Shown piece after piece: positions 1 to 11,173 of a DNA stretch of 64,000 nucleotides (positions are counted from its first letter, which is position 1; each line of letters starts with the position of its first letter). The notes below the pieces were generated by a model that was given only the letters and a program-made list of their open reading frames with translations, did not search any database and was not told the DNA's origin. This DNA is from Certhia americana (taxonomy: Eukaryota; Chordata; Aves; Passeriformes; Certhiidae). The stretch is from positions 14,846,763 through 14,910,762 of the forward strand of contig JAGMWU010000027.1 of assembly GCA_018697195.1 (NCBI GenBank), given 5' to 3'. The position numbers and the translations under genes are program-made.

Positions 1-770
1 TTGTATTTTTCCTTTTTTTGTGTCTAAGTTCTTCTCTCCTGTGTAACATGGAACATCTAAGCACATGTTTACAATAAATGTAAGAAAGGTCTAAACTGCT
101 TATGGAACTAGATACATAAAAATCCGGTACCCTGCTCACCAGGCAGACACAACAGCAATCAAAATGTAAAGCACATAAAAGATAGCTGTGAGTATGGCAT
201 GCTGCCTGTTGTGTCTGAACATTTCTTAGCCTCAGCAAAGGAGTCAGACAGCCAAAGGAGCTGAGAGAAGAGGCAACAAGGAAGCATCAGGAAGTATTTT
301 GAATCTACGCTGGCTAAAACAGTAAGCAATGCAAATATTTTCAGAAGACAGGATTCTGTATGCTCTTTATTGTTAATGATTGCATTTCAGAAATAGTAAG
401 TTCCTAGAATGTGTATTTAACTCCTCAAGTCAAAATACAGTAATGTGAAAGGATTGGCAGGCTGTTTTCCAAAAAAAACTAAGATTATTTTTCTGCTAAA
501 ACAAAGGGATCATATACCAGGCAGAAAAACTTCCCATCAAGCCAGAGGATTTTAGTCATGATATAGGATAGTAGAGAGATATTTTTCAGAGGAATTAAAG
601 CAATATTTGGAAATTTCCCTCAGAGAACCTGAACAAAGATGAGAGCAGAGTTCTGTGCAACAGCTGCAATCTGCTTGAGTCAGACTGGGAAATCTAGCTA
701 CAAGACTTCCAATCTGGACTGACAGGATGGGTGTGTAACAAAATGTGCTGTACATTCAAAGGTTCAATGG
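1..770. other. No gene seen; AT-rich flank
   Basis: AT-rich sequence with no convincing coding frame, no LTR ends and no recognisable repeat. It is the flank into which the CR1 copy starting at 771 is set. Confidence 0.5.
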
Positions 771-913
771 ATCATAGAATACCAGGTTGGAAGGGACCTC
801 AAGGATCCTTTGGTCCAACCTTTCTTGGCAAAAGCACAGTCTAGACAAGATAGCCCATCACCCTGTCCAGCTGATTTTTAAAAGTGTTTAATGGGGAATC
901 CACCACTTGCCTA
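771..913 (-). mobile_element. CR1 non-LTR retrotransposon, 3' end (piece 1 of 3)
   Basis: The + strand opens with ATCATAGAATACCAGGTTGG and a GGAAGGGACC block, which is the reverse complement of the CR1 3' terminus, so the element lies on the minus strand. The copy is cut at 913 by an endogenous retroviral element and resumes at 5084; the 6 bases CCTAGG at 908-913 are repeated at 5084-5089. It is a 5'-truncated, inactive copy of the main avian LINE family. Confidence 0.9.
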
Positions 914-1114
914 GGTGTAGTGGTCTGCCCTGCAGATAGGGGTGGAAATCTTAACTCTAAACNNNNNNNNNNTATGGTTTGTTATTTTCCCGTTATTAAA
1001 AAGTTCTGTTTCTGGATGACTGGATCAGAGTGTCTCTCTCACAAAGACGCCATAGGGTGGGTGACCCGAGATGAAGCGCCAGTTATCTCATCCGGGCTAC
1101 AATCGGACGCTTCA
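914..1114 (+). repeat. 5' LTR of the class II element, with assembly gap
   Basis: Starts TGTAGTGGTCTG and ends GCTTCA, matching both ends of the 3' LTR at 4631-5083. It is only 201 bases long against 453 because bases equivalent to about 260 positions of the 3' copy are replaced by 10 Ns at 963-972. The remaining parts match the 3' copy closely, so the shortening looks like an assembly problem and not a biological deletion. Confidence 0.85.
963..972. other. Assembly gap (10 N) inside the LTR
   Basis: Ten Ns interrupt the 5' LTR. By comparison with the 3' LTR the missing part should be roughly 262 bases longer than the N run. Confidence 0.95.
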
Positions 1115-1116
1115 CC

Positions 1117-1134
1117 TGGTGCCCTGGACGGTTC
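1117..1134 (+). other. Putative primer binding site
   Basis: TGGTGCCCTGGACGGTTC begins two bases after the LTR end, the expected place and the expected TGG start for a tRNA primer site. It does not match a tRNA 3' end closely enough for me to name the primer. Confidence 0.5.
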
Positions 1135-1343
1135 AGGGACCCGCCCTGCCTCCAGGAGTGGGTAGTAGGACTTTGCCCTTCTCGATTGCTGCCGGCAGAG
1201 GGCGAAGCGGTGAGGACTTCGCCGGATAAGGCGTGAGGAGGACAGTGCCTTATCGAGGACCTTCGAGAGAAGGTAGGGAAGGGCCGACATCCGTACCATT
1301 TTTCTTCATTTTAGTTATCATTTTTAAAAGTTAAGTTTCTAAA

Positions 1344-2597
1344 ATGGGTGTGAAGATGTCAACCGTAGCAGAGAGAGACTTTTATAAAACTCTTAAGTTA
1401 AAATTGGCCAACCGGGACGTGAAATTTGAGAAAAAAGAACTTAAAAAGCTTGCCTGCTTCATTTTAAAAAATTCTGATGCGACAGAGACCGCAATATTTA
1501 CATTGGATTTTTGGGATTCAATTGGGAAAAAGATCTATTACTTAGCGGCAAATCAGGACCGGTCTGCTCAAAAACTGATTCCGATCTTTAAAATCACCTT
1601 TGACGTGGTCCAAACCGAAATAAAAGAGACCTTAGTCGCGGTGTAGCGTCAAAAAAATGATTCGGAATTGTCCGGGAGTGCCGAAAAATCCCTTCCCGCC
1701 AATACTTGTCCCGTGAAAACCCCAGCAGACAGATACGAAGCAGAGAAGGCGATCGCCTGTGCCCGCAGCTGGCCCGGGGAGAAATGCAGCTTTGCTGGTG
1801 ACCCCGATGGTTTGTGTCCGTCCGCGTCAGACCCTCCAACTGGGGTCCAACACAGCAGTGCGCAGGCTGTCCCGGATCCACCCCGCTCCGTCCCACCCCT
1901 TCCCTCGCGCTCTCCTCTCCCCCGTTCCTCTATTAACATAAAGCGATCTGGCTCTCTGGTAATCGTCTGTGGCCGTGACAGCTCCGACCGCAGTTGTAAC
2001 AACCCTAGCCACTCCCGGGAGTACTCTAACCTCTCCGGCCGATGCCAGAGTCCTTCGGGACCCCCCTCCCCCATTCCTGCCGATAGTATTATTCAATTAA
2101 GCCCCAAGCATGCTGGCTGCCCGGATCCAGCATTTCCCGCCGCGGCTGGAGCCGGCAACACGTGGTGCACCCTGGAGGGGGAAACTGGAACTAGACCTGC
2201 CGGTGAACCGGAAAAGCCCGCGTCCAAGATGTCGGCGCCCATGTTACCGGGAGATAGACTGTAGCCCAACACAGTAAAAAAGCATAAAGACAAACGGGTG
2301 CTTCTGGCAGGCAGCTATTCCTCCCCACCTGACTTCACTAATGCCTCCTCATCAGAAGACGTCACCTGGCCGGGAACAGCTGTTGAAACAGGCTGCTTGT
2401 TGTCTCTCGAGACAGAAGCATGTGATGACACTGTCACTTGTCATCAGAAGCAGCGAGGTCCCAGAATTTCACAGCTGCAGCACATCATTGAAAACCTGCC
2501 TGCTTCAATGCCAGCAAACACCAGATGGGAGTTGTCAGCTGCCCCATCAGCGCTAATTACAGACCTTTCTCATCACACTGCACGAACTATTAACTGA
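1344..2597 (+). pseudogene. gag: gag remnant: matrix domain plus Pro/Ser-rich region
   Basis: ATG at 1344 gives MG, a myristoylation start, followed by about 100 residues with the layout of a betaretroviral matrix domain (charged helices, a late conserved Trp, long basic tracts). An amber stop at 1644-1646 ends it. The same frame then stays open to a second amber at 2262-2264, coding a Pro/Ser-rich stretch of about 204 residues, and again to 2595-2597. So one frame is broken by only two stops in 418 codons. No capsid homology region and no zinc knuckle follow. The first block is recognisable; the identity of the third (2265-2594) is unknown. Gag here would bind membrane but could not form a shell unaided. 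Confidence 0.6.
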
Positions 2598-4429
2598 ATT
2601 CTCACCTTTTCAAGCCTCTATTCAATTTGTTAAAAGCAGACACGAAGCTCGAACCTCGCGTCTCATTTTACCCCAAGAGCAAAATCTATGTTTGCAGCTT
2701 TCCCAGCTCTTCACCAGAGTTACCCTTTTTGTTTGCTGTGTTAGGAGAGAGTCCACGTCTATATGGATTAATTTTTCAATAGAGTAAAAGTTTATCAGAT
2801 TCTTTGTTGGCTTTTAACTGACTTTTTTTATGTTGCAGAAATTATGGAAAAAGCAGAGAATTCTCAAATTTGATTCCAACAAAAGGTTATATGATTTACT
2901 TAAGGAATTAGTTTTCTTTCTTTCCCTAAAGAAACAGCTAATCCACCAGACCTGCATAAAACAACAAATTAATATAAATGTGCAAATTTTCTGTGCTAAT
3001 CCTAACACTCCCTTCTTTGTAAACATGTTTTCAGTTGTACTCAGATTGTTTTAAGTGAATTCTATATTATATTGAAAATATGTTTGTTTAATTATTTTTG
3101 TTGTTTCAAGCCTGAATTTTCTAAATTAAGAAGCTAAATTATTTTTATAGATGTCAAATTTAGTTTTGTTTTCATTCCATATTTTACTTTAAAAAGAACA
3201 ATATAAATTTTGAGCTTTTCTAAGACAATCTCTACAATGTTTTAGTCATTTTAATTTTAAGTTTCCTCCATTGCTTTCCCAGTTATATTCCAGACCTATT
3301 AATCTCAACTGAAATTAATTTTAAGCTCAGTTTCAATATCACATCTCCGTAATAACTGAAGTTGTATTAAGTATCAGTGTTATTACTAAGTTTGTTAATG
3401 TTAATTTAATTTTTGCAAATCATTATCTATTCATTTTCCTATATACATAAATGTAAATAGTTCTCAGCTAGTTATAAAAAAATTAATGTGACACAAATAG
3501 TCCTAATTCCCAGTATTCTTATCAAATTTTAGAAGTTACTAAAGCAAATTTTATTTCCATAAATCATAAAAACCATCTATTTTAATTAATTTCAGCAATA
3601 AATTTTCCAAAACATGCTCTTTATGCCTTGACTATTGCCCTTTCTGCAAAGGGCCCCACAGAAGGACAGTATTCATGGTTCTTATAATAAAGAGTAATCT
3701 CTAAAGAAATTTAAATAATAAAAATGAAAAGGGAGGAAGTATGAAGGTATAATAAATCTAATTTGATGTTTTATTGTAAGAAAGTATAATATAAGTTTAA
3801 TTTGACAGTAGAATAGAGGATGAAGCTATAATAAGTCTAACTTGATGTTTAATTTTTCACCAATCTAAAACAAAAAATAAATTTTATTTTGTGTTTTTAT
3901 AAAAGATATGTTTTATGTTCGCACTTAATGTGTTAAGCTACAATTTTTATAAGTGGGAAAGTAACAGAAGTTTCAATAAAAATAAAAAAGCAAGTGAAGA
4001 AGAGGTATGTGTAAGCTATTTGATGGTAAGATGAGGGATGATAGTGTAGAATACTTGGAGGACTTGAAGAGAGGAGAAAGGGAAGAGAAAGAAGGAAAAA
4101 GAAAAGAGAAAGAGTGAGCAAGAAGAAAAGGAGTGGTTTACTAAGAATGAAGGGTATTAGGTTGAGAGTAAAGAAATTAAAAGGAAGGCTTTAATTATTA
4201 CATTAATTATTACATTAAACTTTCTGGCCTATACTGTTTACTCTTCACATATGTCAAAATTAATTTCTTGTGTATATCCCTTTCATGTTTACCCATATAA
4301 AACATTGTGCAAGTTTCAAAACAATTTAATCGATGATATTAGTTCAATATTACAGAGAAAAGGTAGGAAAGACAAATGAAGCAACAACACTAACTATCCA
4401 GCAGAACAGAAGAGAAGAAAATCAACACT
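2598..4429 (+). other. Internal non-coding AT-rich body of the class II element
   Basis: About 1.8 kb, strongly AT-rich, where capsid, protease, RT and integrase would lie in a full element. No frame with retroviral motifs is seen. A polypyrimidine run followed by TTGCAG at about 2822-2838 resembles a splice acceptor. 4060-4130 is a purine-rich stretch. Confidence 0.5.
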
Positions 4430-4621
4430 TGCAACAGAACCAGAAGAGCACCTGAAGAAAAAAATCTCCAATAACAACAGAAGATCAACAGGATTCATCA
4501 TAAAAACTGAACTGTTGATCTTGTTTGTACTTGTATTAATAGTTGTTTGTTCTTGTTCATTCAAGTTCATGTTCAAAACCTTTGAAAAAACAGTTTACCT
4601 TTCTGTCTTAGATAGAAAAAT
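4430..4621 (+). pseudogene. env: env carboxy-terminal remnant (membrane anchor)
   Basis: Just upstream of the polypurine tract one frame encodes a basic stretch, then a hydrophobic run of Leu/Val/Ile/Phe (about 4515-4560), then a short basic tail. Position (immediately before the 3' LTR) and the hydrophobic plus tail layout fit the transmembrane end of a retroviral envelope protein. The surface subunit is absent. The frame runs on into the LTR without a stop. Identification is by position and composition only. Confidence 0.4.
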
Positions 4622-4630
4622 AGGGGGAGA
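4618..4630 (+). other. Polypurine tract
   Basis: AAATAGGGGGAGA directly precedes the 3' LTR, the expected plus-strand priming site. Confidence 0.75.
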
Positions 4631-5083
4631 TGTAGTGGTCTGCCCTGCAGATAGGGGTGGAAATCTTAACTCTAAACCATGGGTCAGCTCTCAATCAGGG
4701 TGAGCTGGTACCCACCCCCAATTACCTCATCTGGTTTATGGAAATCATTTCCAGAAAGTTCTTGTTGTTGTTATTGGTTTACTTTTGCTGCAATATTTTC
4801 CATATTCCTAATCGCCTTCCCCCATTGGACTATCCCCACTTTCTCCACCCTAAACTCCTCCCCCGTGTTCTTGCTTAATGGTGTTGTTACCCTGGACCTT
4901 CCCGCTCTTTTGCAGTCCATTCCCTTGTACCGTGCACGGCTTATGGTTTGTTATTTTCCCGTTATTAAAAAGTTCTGTTTCTGGATGATTGGATCAGAGT
5001 GTCTCTCTCACAAAGACGCCATAGGGTGGGTGACCCGAGACGAAGCGCCAGTTATCTCATCCGGGCTAGTATCAGATGCTTCA
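4631..5083 (+). repeat. 3' LTR of the class II element (453 bp)
   Basis: Starts TGTAGTGG and ends GCTTCA. ATTAAA at about 4962 serves as a likely polyadenylation signal and fixes the plus orientation. Followed by the TSD copy CCTAGG. A related 458-bp solo LTR lies at 37691-38148. Confidence 0.9.
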
Positions 5084-5591
5084 CCTAGGGATTATTCTAA
5101 AGGCTGATTATTTTTATTGTAAAAAATTTTCCTTTTGTGTCCCATCAAAATGTCCGCAGGAGTAATTTGTACCCATTACACCACTCATATTCTCCATGTG
5201 ACTCCTTGTGAAAAGGGAGTCTCCATCTTCTTTATAGCCACTCTAAATACTGGAATATGGTGATAGTGTCCCCTCAACTTTCTTTCCCCAAGGCTGAACA
5301 AACCCAGTTGTCTCAGCCTTTCCTCAGATGGCAGGCTTCACAGCCCTTAGATCATCTTTGTGGCTCTTCTCTGGACCCTTTTCAGCCTGTCCACATCATT
5401 TTTGCATAGTGGGGACCAAAACTGAACACAGTATTCCAGGTGTGGCCTGACAAATGATGAGTAGAGTGAGATAATGACTTTTTATTTCTGCTGGTGATGC
5501 CCTTGTTGCTGCAACCCAGCATCCTGTTGGCTGTCTGCCACAGCAGCTCACTGTTCACTCATATTGAGCTCATTGTCCACCAGGATTCTAT
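5084..5591 (-). mobile_element. CR1 retrotransposon, piece 2 of 3
   Basis: Continuation of the CR1 interrupted at 913: the reverse strand carries the CR1 3' region with the recognisable blocks around 5280-5580 (for example the segment ending GTCCACCAGGA). It is cut at about 5591 by a solo LTR. Confidence 0.85.
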
Positions 5592-6672
5592 TGTGGGTTG
5601 TTGCTGGCCAGATGCCAGGCACCTATGAAAACTGCTCATTCGCTGCCTTCTGCAGCTGGACAGGGGAAAGAAAATTTAAAGAAGGGTTCATGGGTTGAGA
5701 TAAAGATCAGGAGAGATCACTCATCAAATACCATCACAGGTAAAACAGGTTTAACTTAGAGAAATGAAGTGAATTTATTACTAACAAAATCAAAGCAGGA
5801 TGATGAAAAGTAAAGTAAGACCCTTACAAACACCTTCCCCCTACCCTTCCCTCCTTCCCAGCTCTACCTCCTCCTCCAGCAGCACAAGGAGACAGGGAAT
5901 GGATGTTATGGTCAGTTCATCACCCGTTGTTTCTCCCACTGCTCAGGGAGAGGACTCCTTACACTGCTGCACCATGAGGTTCCTCCCACAGGAGACAGTT
6001 CCCCATGAACTTCTCCAATGTGAGTCCATCTCACGAGCAGCAGGTCTCTGTAACCTGATGCAAGGTGAGTCCATTCTATGGGCAACAGTACCCTTCAAAC
6101 TGCTGCAGCATGGGTCACTCTTCCGCAGGGTGCAGTCTGTCAAGGACAGGCTGCTCCAGCATGGGAACAGGGCCTCTCTCTCCACGGGGCTCCCATAGGT
6201 CACAGCTTCCTCTAGGCATCCACCTGCTCTGGCATGGAGTTCCTCCACAGGCTGCAGGTGTATCTCTGCATCCCTGTGGACCTCCATGGGATGCAGGGGA
6301 CAGCCTGCTTCACCATGGTCTTCATCAAGGCCTGCAGAGGAATCTCAGCTCCAGTGCCTGGACCACCTTCTCCCTCTACTTCTTCACTGACCTTGGTGAC
6401 TGAATAGTTCTTCTTTTCACATTTTCTCACTCCGCTCTTCTCTGACTAGAATTAAAACTGTGCCACAAGCTCTGTTTTGATTTCTTCTTAAATATGTTAT
6501 CACAGAGGTGTTACCACTATTTCTAATTGGCCCAGACTTGGCCAGAAGCACATTCATCTTTGGAGCCACTGGGGATTGTCTCTGCTTGACATGGAAGAAG
6601 CTTCTAGCAGTTTGTCACAGAAGCCATCTCTGTAGCCCCCGCTACCAAAACCAGGCTGTGCAAAACCAGGTC
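5592..6672 (-). repeat. Solo LTR inserted in CR1 (ERVL-like)
   Basis: Begins TGTGGGTTG with GCCAGATGCCAGGCACC shortly after and ends near CCAAAACCAGGC. The same family occurs at 36332-37132 in the opposite orientation. The reverse complement of GAATTTATTAC near 5771 gives an AATAAA close to one end, which suggests minus orientation. The interior carries a tandem pattern of related blocks mentioning TCCTCCACAGG-like units about every 40-60 bases, which creates long open frames on both strands that I do not regard as genes. CR1 sequence continues on both sides, proving insertion. Boundaries are approximate; no clean TSD was found. Confidence 0.65.
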
Positions 6673-7495
6673 CCTTCTCACAAAAGTGTTCCCCAGCTGG
6701 GTAGATCCCAGCCTGTGCTGCACTCCTGGATTATATTTTCACAGGTGCAAGACCTTACATTTGTTCTCGTTGAATTTCATAAGTTTCTTGTTAGTCCACT
6801 CTTCCAGCCTATCTAAATCTTCCTGCAGACCGGGTCTCCCTTCTGAACTGCCCACTTCTCCACTCAATTTGGTATCATGGGCAATCTTCATCAGGGTACA
6901 CTTGATCACATCTGCCAGATTACTTATGAAGATATTAAACAGCATTTGGCCCAATATCAATCCCTGGGGGACCCCACTCTTGACAGGTTGACAGTTTGAA
7001 AAGGAGCTATTCACTACCACCCTCTGGATGTGGCCTATCAGTCAGGTCCCAACCCACTCCACAGACCACTTGTCTAGATCATAACACATCAGTTTCTCTA
7101 GGAGAAAACTGGGAAAATGTATCAAAAGCCTTAGGGAAATCCAGGTAGATGGTGTCAATTGCTGGCCTGATATCAAACTAGAAGGTTACTTTGTTGTAGA
7201 AGACGATCAGGTTTGTCAGGAACAACTTGCGCTTGTGCTGGCTTTTCCCAATCACATTTCATTTGTCTTGTGATAGCTTCCAAGAGGATTTGTTCCATAA
7301 CTTTCCCAGGGACTAAAGTAAGACTGATGGGCCTTTAACTTCCTGAATTGTCCTTTAAGCCCTTCTTGTAGATGGGGGGTGGCATTAGCCTACTTCCAGT
7401 TTTCAGGGAAGACCCTTGATCTCCACAACTTCTCAAAGATTATGGAAAATGGCCTTCCAACAATGTCAACCAGCTCTCGTAACACACTCAGCTGG
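6673..7495 (-). mobile_element. CR1 retrotransposon, piece 3 of 3 (reverse transcriptase region)
   Basis: On the reverse strand 7020-6739 encodes a recognisable CR1 RT segment containing SGVPQG and a following FNIFISNLAD-type block, with the AHDTK segment in the place of the catalytic ADDTK. Upstream (7030-7495) the CR1 RT coding region continues with stops and frameshifts. Thus 771-913, 5084-5591 and 6673-7495 form one decayed minus-strand copy. Confidence 0.85.
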
Positions 7496-9638
7496 ATTTA
7501 AAGCTCAGGAATAGCTACTAAGTGGCTATGAAATTCACAATGGCACTGTAAATCACTCTTTATATGTGCTGCACCAGAAGAGGAAGCCATTATTTGAGGA
7601 AGTTGTAAACTGACTTCCATAATCCCTGTAAGACTAGCTCTGTGTCTTATAGTAGGTAAAAGCTGGGACAGCTAATTGGAAAATAGTTAACTGTCAGCAA
7701 TGGTGATGGTAGTGTTTCAAGGGATCAGGCTTTCAACATCTAGAAGATCTTGGCAGATATAAGTGAAGAAATTCTAATTTACAGTATTTCAGTATCTTTA
7801 TGGGAATTTGTTTTTTAAACAAACCCCTTGACTTATTTCAATTACATGTTCAGGGGCTAGCAGAAAGCATCTTAGTATAGTCTTTGGAAACAGCTAGGTC
7901 ACTTCTACTAGTCAAGCTCCAAAGGGAGCAGGAGCTAAGTTTTGCATTCAATCATTTAACCAAGCTGGTACTGACAGTACCAAATGCTTTCTTATTCAAA
8001 CACATCCCTGAAACTGAGTATCCACTAATGATTTCAGCAAATTCATGTATTGGGGCATCATAAGGCAGAAGGACTCTAGATCTGTTGATCAGCTGATGGC
8101 TGGGAGAGAACCCAAGTTTATCCCAAATGGCCGATAGTGCAGTCTTGACAAATGCTCATTGGGACACAAAATTTCTGTTTTAAGTTTCTTACTGCAAATT
8201 GAGATTAAAAGCTGAAGACTTGAAGGGTATTTTTTTCTGTAAAATGAGACAAAGTATTGACTTGGGACTGTAACTGCTTTTGAGTATTTAAATGTGTTTC
8301 AGAAGTAATGGATGTTAGGTTGTATAGAAAGCTAAGCAAAGCATATCATGTTAAGCAACCTGCAGCTAATATTTTCCCTAAAAGTATAGCCTGAGTAGAT
8401 ACATTCTTTTCTAAAAGTGACAAACTCTCCTGAACAGAAATTTGCTCTATCAATCAAGCATGTTTAACCTTCGACTGAGTAGGCATGTTATGAGTGTCAC
8501 TTGCTAGCATTCGGCTTTTCTTGATCCTGTCTGCTGCCCATGAGAATCAGAGGAAGTGGCCAAATGGCCTGACCTTGCAAAGGCAGCTTCAATAGTGCAG
8601 TCCAGCTCAGCACACACACACACACACACATTGCTTTATGATTCGTATTACATCTGTTGCGTTGTTTAAATTGAGCTGTTAACATACATGGCAATTTGAG
8701 CATGCACTGATGATTTTTGTATGCTGAGAGCTCAGTTACATTTCTGATGAAATTTAATGGGATTAAAATAAAGTACTGAGGAAAAAATATAGTTAGTGTA
8801 AATGCTTTGTATGAATTGCACAAGTCTTCAATTTTTTATTATTCTTGTGATTTTCAAACAGTGTTATGTAAATTGGTAAAGTTAAAGATAAAAGAATTAT
8901 GTAAACACTGAATTATGTTTGAAAGACCATGAATAAGCAATGTTGGCAATAGTGAGATGTCTCAGAAAAGTCAAGTCTGCTGCCTTCAGAGGTAAGTAGA
9001 AAGTGAAGATAATACAGGTAATAGTTTGTGGCACAAGTCTCCAACAGCACACAAATATAGTAGGAACAAAGGGAGAAGGCAGCAGATACAGGGACTGACC
9101 TTGAATGTAAGTTTTTTTTACCAGAGTTTTGGTTGATTAATGATGAGAGAATGAACTCCAGCACCAACGCACACAGACAGCATCTGTAACAGCACAGATA
9201 AGAATCTCTGTTTTTATTCACTAACTCTTCCTGTTGTGACAAGGTTTTGAGGGAGATGAGCTGTCTTTTACTGAGTTAATGAAAGTCTGGACAGTCAGCA
9301 TGACAGTGGTGAAGATTTGCATAAAGTTTAGAAAAAGTAACAGAACTGAGAATCTCAGTGCAAAGGTGGAATGGGCAAGAAGACATCTCAGTGGAAACAA
9401 GTCAGGTGTACAATTCTGCAGAATGGAAAGCTGGGTGGAAACTTGCAGCACTTCTGTGAACAAGTCAGTTGTGTGGCAATGCTGCTATAGGTACTTGGTA
9501 GAATTTTGGGAATAGTTGCCTATTATAGTCCAATTTGTATCAGCAAAGTGATGCTTGTAACAGTTTAACAGTCTACATGATACATCTAAAATGAACAGAG
9601 GCTATTTTATAGGAACTAGAAAATCTGAGCCAGACAGG
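7496..9638. other. No gene seen
   Basis: About 2.1 kb of AT-rich sequence without coding signals, LTR ends or RT motifs. The only simple feature is a CA repeat at 8611-8630. Short open frames here show no domain or compositional support. Confidence 0.5.
8611..8630. repeat. (CA)10 microsatellite
   Basis: Ten uninterrupted CA dinucleotides. Confidence 0.95.
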
Positions 9639-10249
9639 TGTCCTGGTTTAGGGCAAGTTTAGAAGAAACTCCCAAAGGGGCCCCTTCAGAGAGCAAACCC
9701 CCACAACCCCTCCCCCTCCCCCCCCCAACCGGTTCGGGAAGGATTCCTTGGAGAGAAGTGGAAAGAACCTGTTTATTTAACAGACAGAGCACCTCCCAAC
9801 ACACAGAATGAACAATACTGGATCACTGTTCTGATGAAATAACAAATTCAGAAAGTCTCTCTCTGGGGAGTGGTCGCTCTGTTGTTGGTCCCTCCAGCGC
9901 TGGGGCAGACTGTTGCAGGCCACAGAGTGCAGACTCTCTGTGTTTCCCAGGTCCCAGTCCAGAGCAGGTTTGAATGATTCCACGAAAGGAGAGAGGGAAA
10001 GAAAACAGTCCGGAGGAAATTTGGACTGCCTACCTAAACTAACTAAAGAGCTAAAGCAGAAGCAAGAGCAAGCAAGCGAAGCCAGCAAGCAGCTGCAAAA
10101 GCAGCACTATATGTCTGTGTCCCTCCAACTATTATCAGCAAGCTGATAACAAAACCAAAACAAAACTTCCCTGAGCCAGTCTTGAAGAACATATCCAGCC
10201 CAAACAGAACAGACGATTGGGGATACAAACCTCACGTCACCCCAGGACA
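9639..10249 (-). repeat. Solo LTR with 4-bp TSD
   Basis: Terminal inverted repeats TGTCCTGG and CCAGGACA bound 611 bases, and CAGG flanks both ends (9635-9638, 10250-10253). The reverse complement carries a TTAAATAAACAGG block about 130 bases from one end, the likely polyadenylation signal, so it is on the minus strand. A second, related copy in plus orientation is at 55280-55949. Frames read through it are not genes. Confidence 0.8.
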
Positions 10250-10724
10250 CAGGCTTCATATTTTGGTAAGATACCTCGCAGCATAAATTTGTACTGCAAA
10301 TGCATCACAAGTTTCACATTGCTATCAGAAATATCATAACTTTTTCTTATTTTCACAGGATTATAATTGCACTGAGAAGTTCTTGTTCCATAAAATGCAC
10401 AATTTTTGGGGGGATGAGCTGGGCATAGAACCTGCCTCCACTGAATTACATGCAGTGTAGTTGTACCAGAAACACAGAAGTGAAAGGAATAAGATACATA
10501 CTACAAACATCTCTCTGCACATCAATATTTTCATAAGTTTTATACTTAGATAAATAACACAAAAAGACTATAGGAGAAATAATCAAAACAAACCAGATGG
10601 CAACTCTAGTCTGGGAAATAATTGGTAGTGTATTTTGAGGTATTCCCCCTTCTTCCCAAAAGATAAAACTCTTCAAAACACTTATAAAGGTACTTCAAAA
10701 ATATCTGAATTGTTCATATAAAAT
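10250..10724. other. No gene seen
   Basis: AT-rich spacer between two LTRs; nothing recognised. Confidence 0.5.
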
Positions 10725-11165
10725 TATCTTGATTCTGGCCAGGACAGAGCTAATTTTTGCATTAACCAGGAGGGGGCAGGGCCAGGACCCGGAGGTTATT
10801 CTATACCACCTCACTGGGGGTGGTGGGAAGGGAGTCTTTTCCAGAGAGAAGGGGTTCCTTCTGGATGTGGTGGAGGGGGCCATCCGTTATTGTTTGTTAT
10901 CAGGGAATTTTTCTTTGGGAATAATTTCTTATACCTTTTGTCATTAGTATTGTTGCTTGTTACTGTTCATTTTCTTATCTCATTGCTGTTTCCAGTAAAT
11001 TGTTCTTATCTCAACCCACGGTCTTTACCTTTTGTGCCTCCAGTTCTCCTCTCCAGTCCACTGCAGGGGGGAGGGGAAAAACGGGGATCGAGAGAGAGCA
11101 GCGCGTGGCTTGGAGAGTCTTGGTGGGGGGCACTCAATGGGGAGTACCACTCTTAAAACACGACA
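10725..11165 (+). repeat. Solo LTR (TGTCCTGGTTTTGGCC-type avian family)
   Basis: The start TATCTTGATTCTGGCCAGGA is a decayed form of the family's usual TGTCCTGG start; the interior holds GGGGGCAGGGCCAGGA and, near the end, TAAATTGTTCTTATCTCAAC, typical of this avian LTR; it ends near AACACGACA. A related copy lies on the minus strand at 56910-57327. No clear TSD. Confidence 0.65.
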
Positions 11166-11173
11166 ACAAATAA

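Larger units (their letters stand above)
914..5083 (+). mobile_element. Class II (betaretrovirus-like) non-autonomous ERV, complete with TSD
   Basis: Two related LTRs (914-1114 and 4631-5083) enclose about 3.5 kb. The insertion is flanked by a perfect 6-bp TSD, CCTAGG, the length usual for class II ERVs. Inside are a primer binding site, the amino-terminal part of gag, a long AT-rich stretch with no pol, and a short env-like membrane anchor before a polypurine tract. With no protease, RT or integrase it must have moved with enzymes from another virus. Where both LTRs can be compared (about 191 sites) I count 6 differences. It sits inside a CR1 copy. Confidence 0.85.

Noticed and set aside
5800..6403. 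Overlapping 110-130 codon open frames on both strands
   Set aside because: They lie in an LTR made of repeated blocks with few stops in any frame; the same pattern recurs in the related LTR at 36374-36892.
9777..10228. Open frames with a hydrophobic look
   Set aside because: They fall in the solo LTR 9639-10249 and have no domain or start context.
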